From NCBI GenBank assembly GCA_028714595.1, contig JAQTMD010000072.1, positions 1-6,456 of the forward strand: a DNA stretch of 6,456 bases, read 5' to 3'. Below, in pieces: positions 5,313 through 6,456 of the stretch. Made by a program: the position numbers and the translations under genes. How positions within the stretch are numbered: the stretch's first letter is position 1; the number at the start of each line of letters is the position of its first letter. Under the pieces are notes generated by a model that was given only the letters and a program-made list of their open reading frames with translations, had not been told where the DNA came from and searched no databases. This DNA is from Candidatus Omnitrophota bacterium (GTDB lineage Bacteria; Omnitrophota; Gorgyraeia; Gygaellales; Profunditerraquicolaceae).

Positions 5313-6456
5313 GTGAAACAAAGTCCCCGAATACTGATAGTTGATGATGAGCCTGCCATCCGTGAATCGTTACGTCTTTTCCTCCAGCAAAAGGAGTATG
5401 TCTGCGAGACCGCCGAGAACGGCACCCGCGCCCTGGAACGCCTGGCGCAAGACCCCTACTATAACTTGCTGATAACCGATTTGAAAATGCCCGGCGTGAG
5501 CGGGCTTGACGTGCTCAAAGAGGTCAAACGTCACAACCCGTTCGTCGAGGTGATCGTGCTCACGGGGTATCCTACCGTTGAGAGCGCTTTGGAAGCGTTG
5601 AAGGTCGGCGCCTTTGATTATCTGACCAAACCGTTCGACCTGCTCGAATTTCTTGCCGTCGTTGAACGGTGCCTCCTTCGCCAGAAGCAGAATCTCGACC
5701 ACGTGGCCATCAGCGAACTTTCGTCCATGTTCGAGATAAGCCGCTTCATCGCCGCCTCGGCCGATACCGGGCAGCTGTTATCCAGAGTCCTCGATGCCGC
5801 CCTTGAGATCACCGGCGCCGCCCATGGCTCGGTGCTCCTCCTCGATGAAGATGCAAAGTCGTTGACGATCAAGGCCGCGCGGGGACTGCCGGACGACGTG
5901 GTAAAGAACACGCGCATACCGCTGGGAGAGGGCATTGCGGGTAACGTCGCCCTGCAAAACCAGTCGATCTTCGGGGACATAAGCGCCTTCAGCAGGCTGC
6001 GCGCCGGTGATGCCGCAGTGTACGAGAGCAAACGTTCGTCCGAGCCGACGTTCGTCAGCATCCCCATCGCATCGCAGAAGCGCGTCCTGGGGGTGATGAA
6101 TGTGACCGACAAAATCAACAAGGAGAGCTTTACCCAGCGTGAAGAGACGATGCTGTCTATCCTTGCCGGCCAGGCGGCAGTGGCTATTGAAAACGCCCAG
6201 CTCTACGACGAGCTGCAGCATAAGATTTATGACCTGAACACCACGCTCGATAAGCTTAACGAGACCCAGGCGCAGCTGATCCAGTCGGAGAAGCTGGCCG
6301 CGCTCGGCCGTTTCTCGGCGGGTGTTGCCCATGAGGTCAAAAACCCCTTAGCCATCATCCTGGGCGGCGTGGAATTCCTGGAGATGAAGCTGGGTCCCTC
6401 CGAGGCCAACATCGTCACCGCCCTCGAGAAGATGAAGGAGGCGACGCTGCGGGCCA
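5313..6456 (+). CDS. REC - GAF - HisKA hybrid histidine kinase, 3' end beyond window
   Basis: The frame stays open from GTG at 5313 to the window edge, giving 381 codons. REC occupies about residues 5-118, with D11/D12 (ILIVDDE), phosphoacceptor D56 (TDLKMPG), T84 (VLTGYP) and K106 (LTKPFD). A GAF domain follows (about 140-293), seen in GSVLLLDED, the PLGEGIAGNVA strand-turn, VSIPIASQKRVLGVMNV and QAAVAIENAQLYDEL. A coiled coil with ETQAQLIQSEK leads to HisKA with the H-box AHEVKNPLAI, phosphoacceptor H340. The HATPase domain should lie beyond 6456. GTG is the only start codon between the previous stop (5289-5291) and REC strand beta1; the SD-like AGAAAG at 5301-5306 is weak. GAF domains bind small ligands or partner proteins, but nothing here assigns one. 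The HisKA region resembles that of the kinase at 15-1337. No membrane segment is visible. Confidence 0.92.
   Translation, partial: MKQSPRILIVDDEPAIRESLRLFLQQKEYVCETAENGTRALERLAQDPYYNLLITDLKMPGVSGLDVLKEVKRHNPFVEVIVLTGYPTVESALEALKVGAFDYLTKPFDLLEFLAVVERCLLRQKQNLDHVAISELSSMFEISRFIAASADTGQLLSRVLDAALEITGAAHGSVLLLDEDAKSLTIKAARGLPDDVVKNTRIPLGEGIAGNVALQNQSIFGDISAFSRLRAGDAAVYESKRSSEPTFVSIPIASQKRVLGVMNVTDKINKESFTQREETMLSILAGQAAVAIENAQLYDELQHKIYDLNTTLDKLNETQAQLIQSEKLAALGRFSAGVAHEVKNPLAIILGGVEFLEMKLGPSEANIVTALEKMKEATLRA

Noticed and set aside
558..6293. The 33-base near-repeat (558-590 and 6261-6293) as a mobile or recombination repeat
   Set aside because: It encodes the same conserved coiled-coil segment in two paralogous kinases with mostly silent or conservative differences, so shared ancestry of the protein explains it.
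5618..6332. Minus-strand open frames opposite the REC-GAF kinase
   Set aside because: The plus frame from GTG 5313 is open to the window end with clear REC, GAF and H-box motifs; the antisense translations look like shadows.
1..6456. Mobile elements, CRISPR array, tRNA/rRNA, or phage genes
   Set aside because: No transposase or integrase motif, spaced direct-repeat array or tRNA-like fold was seen. The excisionase-type HTH is fused to a receiver and is not evidence of an integrated element by itself.

Overview
The window is a dense run of two-component signalling genes, all on the plus strand: three soluble histidine kinases (the last cut by the window edge) interleaved with three small response-regulator proteins. 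Gene bodies look moderately GC-rich. One intergenic region is strikingly AT-rich (19 G/C in 118 bases, 4775-4892). The gene families (REC-first kinases with an H-box reading HEVKNPLAI, an excisionase-type HTH fused to REC, stand-alone REC proteins, multi-PAS kinases) are typical of environmental bacteria with large signalling repertoires, such as Desulfobacterota/Deltaproteobacteria, Nitrospirota or Candidatus Omnitrophota. The phylum cannot be fixed from this window; that part is recall and inference.

Layout. Module 1: a REC-coiled coil-HisKA-HATPase kinase (15-1337) overlaps a REC-only protein (1334-1714) by the ATGA junction. Module 2: after an 83-base gap holding a plausible sigma70 promoter, a 10-bp direct repeat and small palindromes comes a TTG-started gene (1798-2376). 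It encodes an N-terminal MerR/excisionase-like HTH joined to a C-terminal REC, the only visible DNA-binding output in the window. A foldable leader and a clear Rho-independent terminator (2435-2485) follow, and the terminator ends only about a dozen bases before the start of a four-PAS histidine kinase (2498-4774). Module 3: the AT-rich gap carries a TTGACA promoter embedded in two inverted repeats. It drives a REC-only protein (4893-5291) and then, after 21 bases, a REC-GAF-HisKA kinase (5313 to beyond 6456).

How the genes may work together (inference): no kinase shows a transmembrane segment or signal peptide, so sensing is probably cytoplasmic, through PAS and GAF domains or through phosphorylation of the kinases' own N-terminal REC domains. 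Two kinases (15-1337 and 5313-6456) are close relatives in the phosphoacceptor region (30 of 46 residues identical), while the PAS kinase belongs to the different HELNQPL subtype. The REC-only proteins lack output domains and would act as phosphate shuttles, sinks or protein-interaction switches, with the HTH-REC protein as the likely transcriptional endpoint. No mobile element, CRISPR array, tRNA or rRNA was recognised. The best leads are regulatory: the terminator squeezed before the PAS-kinase start, the two dyads over the module 3 promoter, and a similar AATAT-n-ATATTG dyad at both candidate promoters.
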